DNA of 6,076 nt. Origin: an uncultured Bacteroidales bacterium (GTDB lineage: Bacteria; Bacteroidota; Bacteroidia; Bacteroidales; UBA932). The stretch spans positions 1 to 6,076 of the forward strand of contig CAKUYQ010000057.1 of the NCBI GenBank assembly GCA_934717185.1. The letters run 5' to 3'. Positions 5,999-6,076 of the stretch are shown here, piece by piece (position 1 is the first letter of the stretch; every line of letters starts with the position of its first letter). Made by a program: the position numbers and the translations under genes. The notes beneath the pieces were generated by a model. It made no database searches and was not told the DNA's origin. It saw only the letters and a list, made by a program, of their open reading frames with translations.

Positions 5999-6076
5999 AC
6001 CTGACTTCGTCACTCAAAAAACATCAATATTATAATTGGCTGATAAATAGTATTTTGTAATTTTGTGTCACCCGTT
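5999..6076 (-). mobile_element. Probable end of an insertion sequence cutting into ettA
   Basis: EttA similarity stops at about 5998-5999 and is followed by AT-rich sequence with stops. On the minus strand a frame enters from the window edge and reads RVTQNYKILFISQL then stops at 6032-6030; its position, about 30 bp from the junction and pointing towards it, is what the C-terminus of a transposase would show. Next to the junction is a small interrupted palindrome TGAC-TTC-GTCA (6002-6012) that could be part of a terminal structure. The element family cannot be named from 78 bases, and no target duplication can be seen because the other end lies outside. A contig join at a repeated element is an alternative. 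Confidence 0.45.

Noticed and set aside
6009..6071. GTCAC at 6009-6013 and 6067-6071 as a target-site duplication
   Set aside because: A 5-bp match within 60 bp of AT-rich sequence is easily due to chance, and both copies lie on the same side of the ettA junction.
1..6076. tRNA, rRNA, riboswitch or a new defence-type gene cluster
   Set aside because: No cloverleaf, rRNA segment, recognisable riboswitch core or multi-gene accessory cluster was seen; the intact genes are housekeeping.

Overview
The window looks like chromosomal DNA from a member of the Bacteroidota, probably order Bacteroidales. Several genes are preceded by the -7 promoter hexad of that phylum (TAnnTTTG), no strong Shine-Dalgarno sequences are visible, base composition is moderately AT-rich, and the proteins read like Bacteroidales versions of their families. 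Genus and species cannot be told from the sequence alone.

Layout, left to right. Positions 1-301 (minus) hold the first 100 codons of a small membrane protein that runs off the window; its -7 box lies almost on the start codon. Positions 302-766 hold no intact gene. They do hold the remains of a type II toxin-antitoxin module of the YefM-YoeB kind: a well-formed promoter, two TGTACA-like operator half-sites inside it, an antitoxin reduced to 32 codons, and a toxin start that breaks off in a frameshift next to the following gene. Then come trkA (767-2116, K+ uptake regulator), a repeat-rich spacer of 307 bp with two kinds of tandem repeat, aspA (2424-3857, aspartate ammonia-lyase), a spacer with one strong and one weaker terminator-like hairpin plus a new promoter, and an ABC-F ATPase of the Uup type (4033-5844). 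Converging on that gene is the last 39 codons of a second ABC-F protein, EttA (minus). Its reading frame ends abruptly near position 5999, where unrelated AT-rich sequence begins, most simply the end of an insertion sequence.

Functionally this is mostly housekeeping: potassium transport control, aspartate/fumarate interconversion, and two ribosome- or DNA-associated ABC-F ATPases. The genes do not form one pathway and probably not one operon, because each large gene has its own promoter or terminator signals. I see no convincing new multi-gene system. The items most worth a second look are the dead toxin-antitoxin locus with an apparently intact regulated promoter upstream of trkA, the trkA gene without trkH beside it, the 9-bp and 6-bp repeat cluster, and the broken ettA at the right edge.
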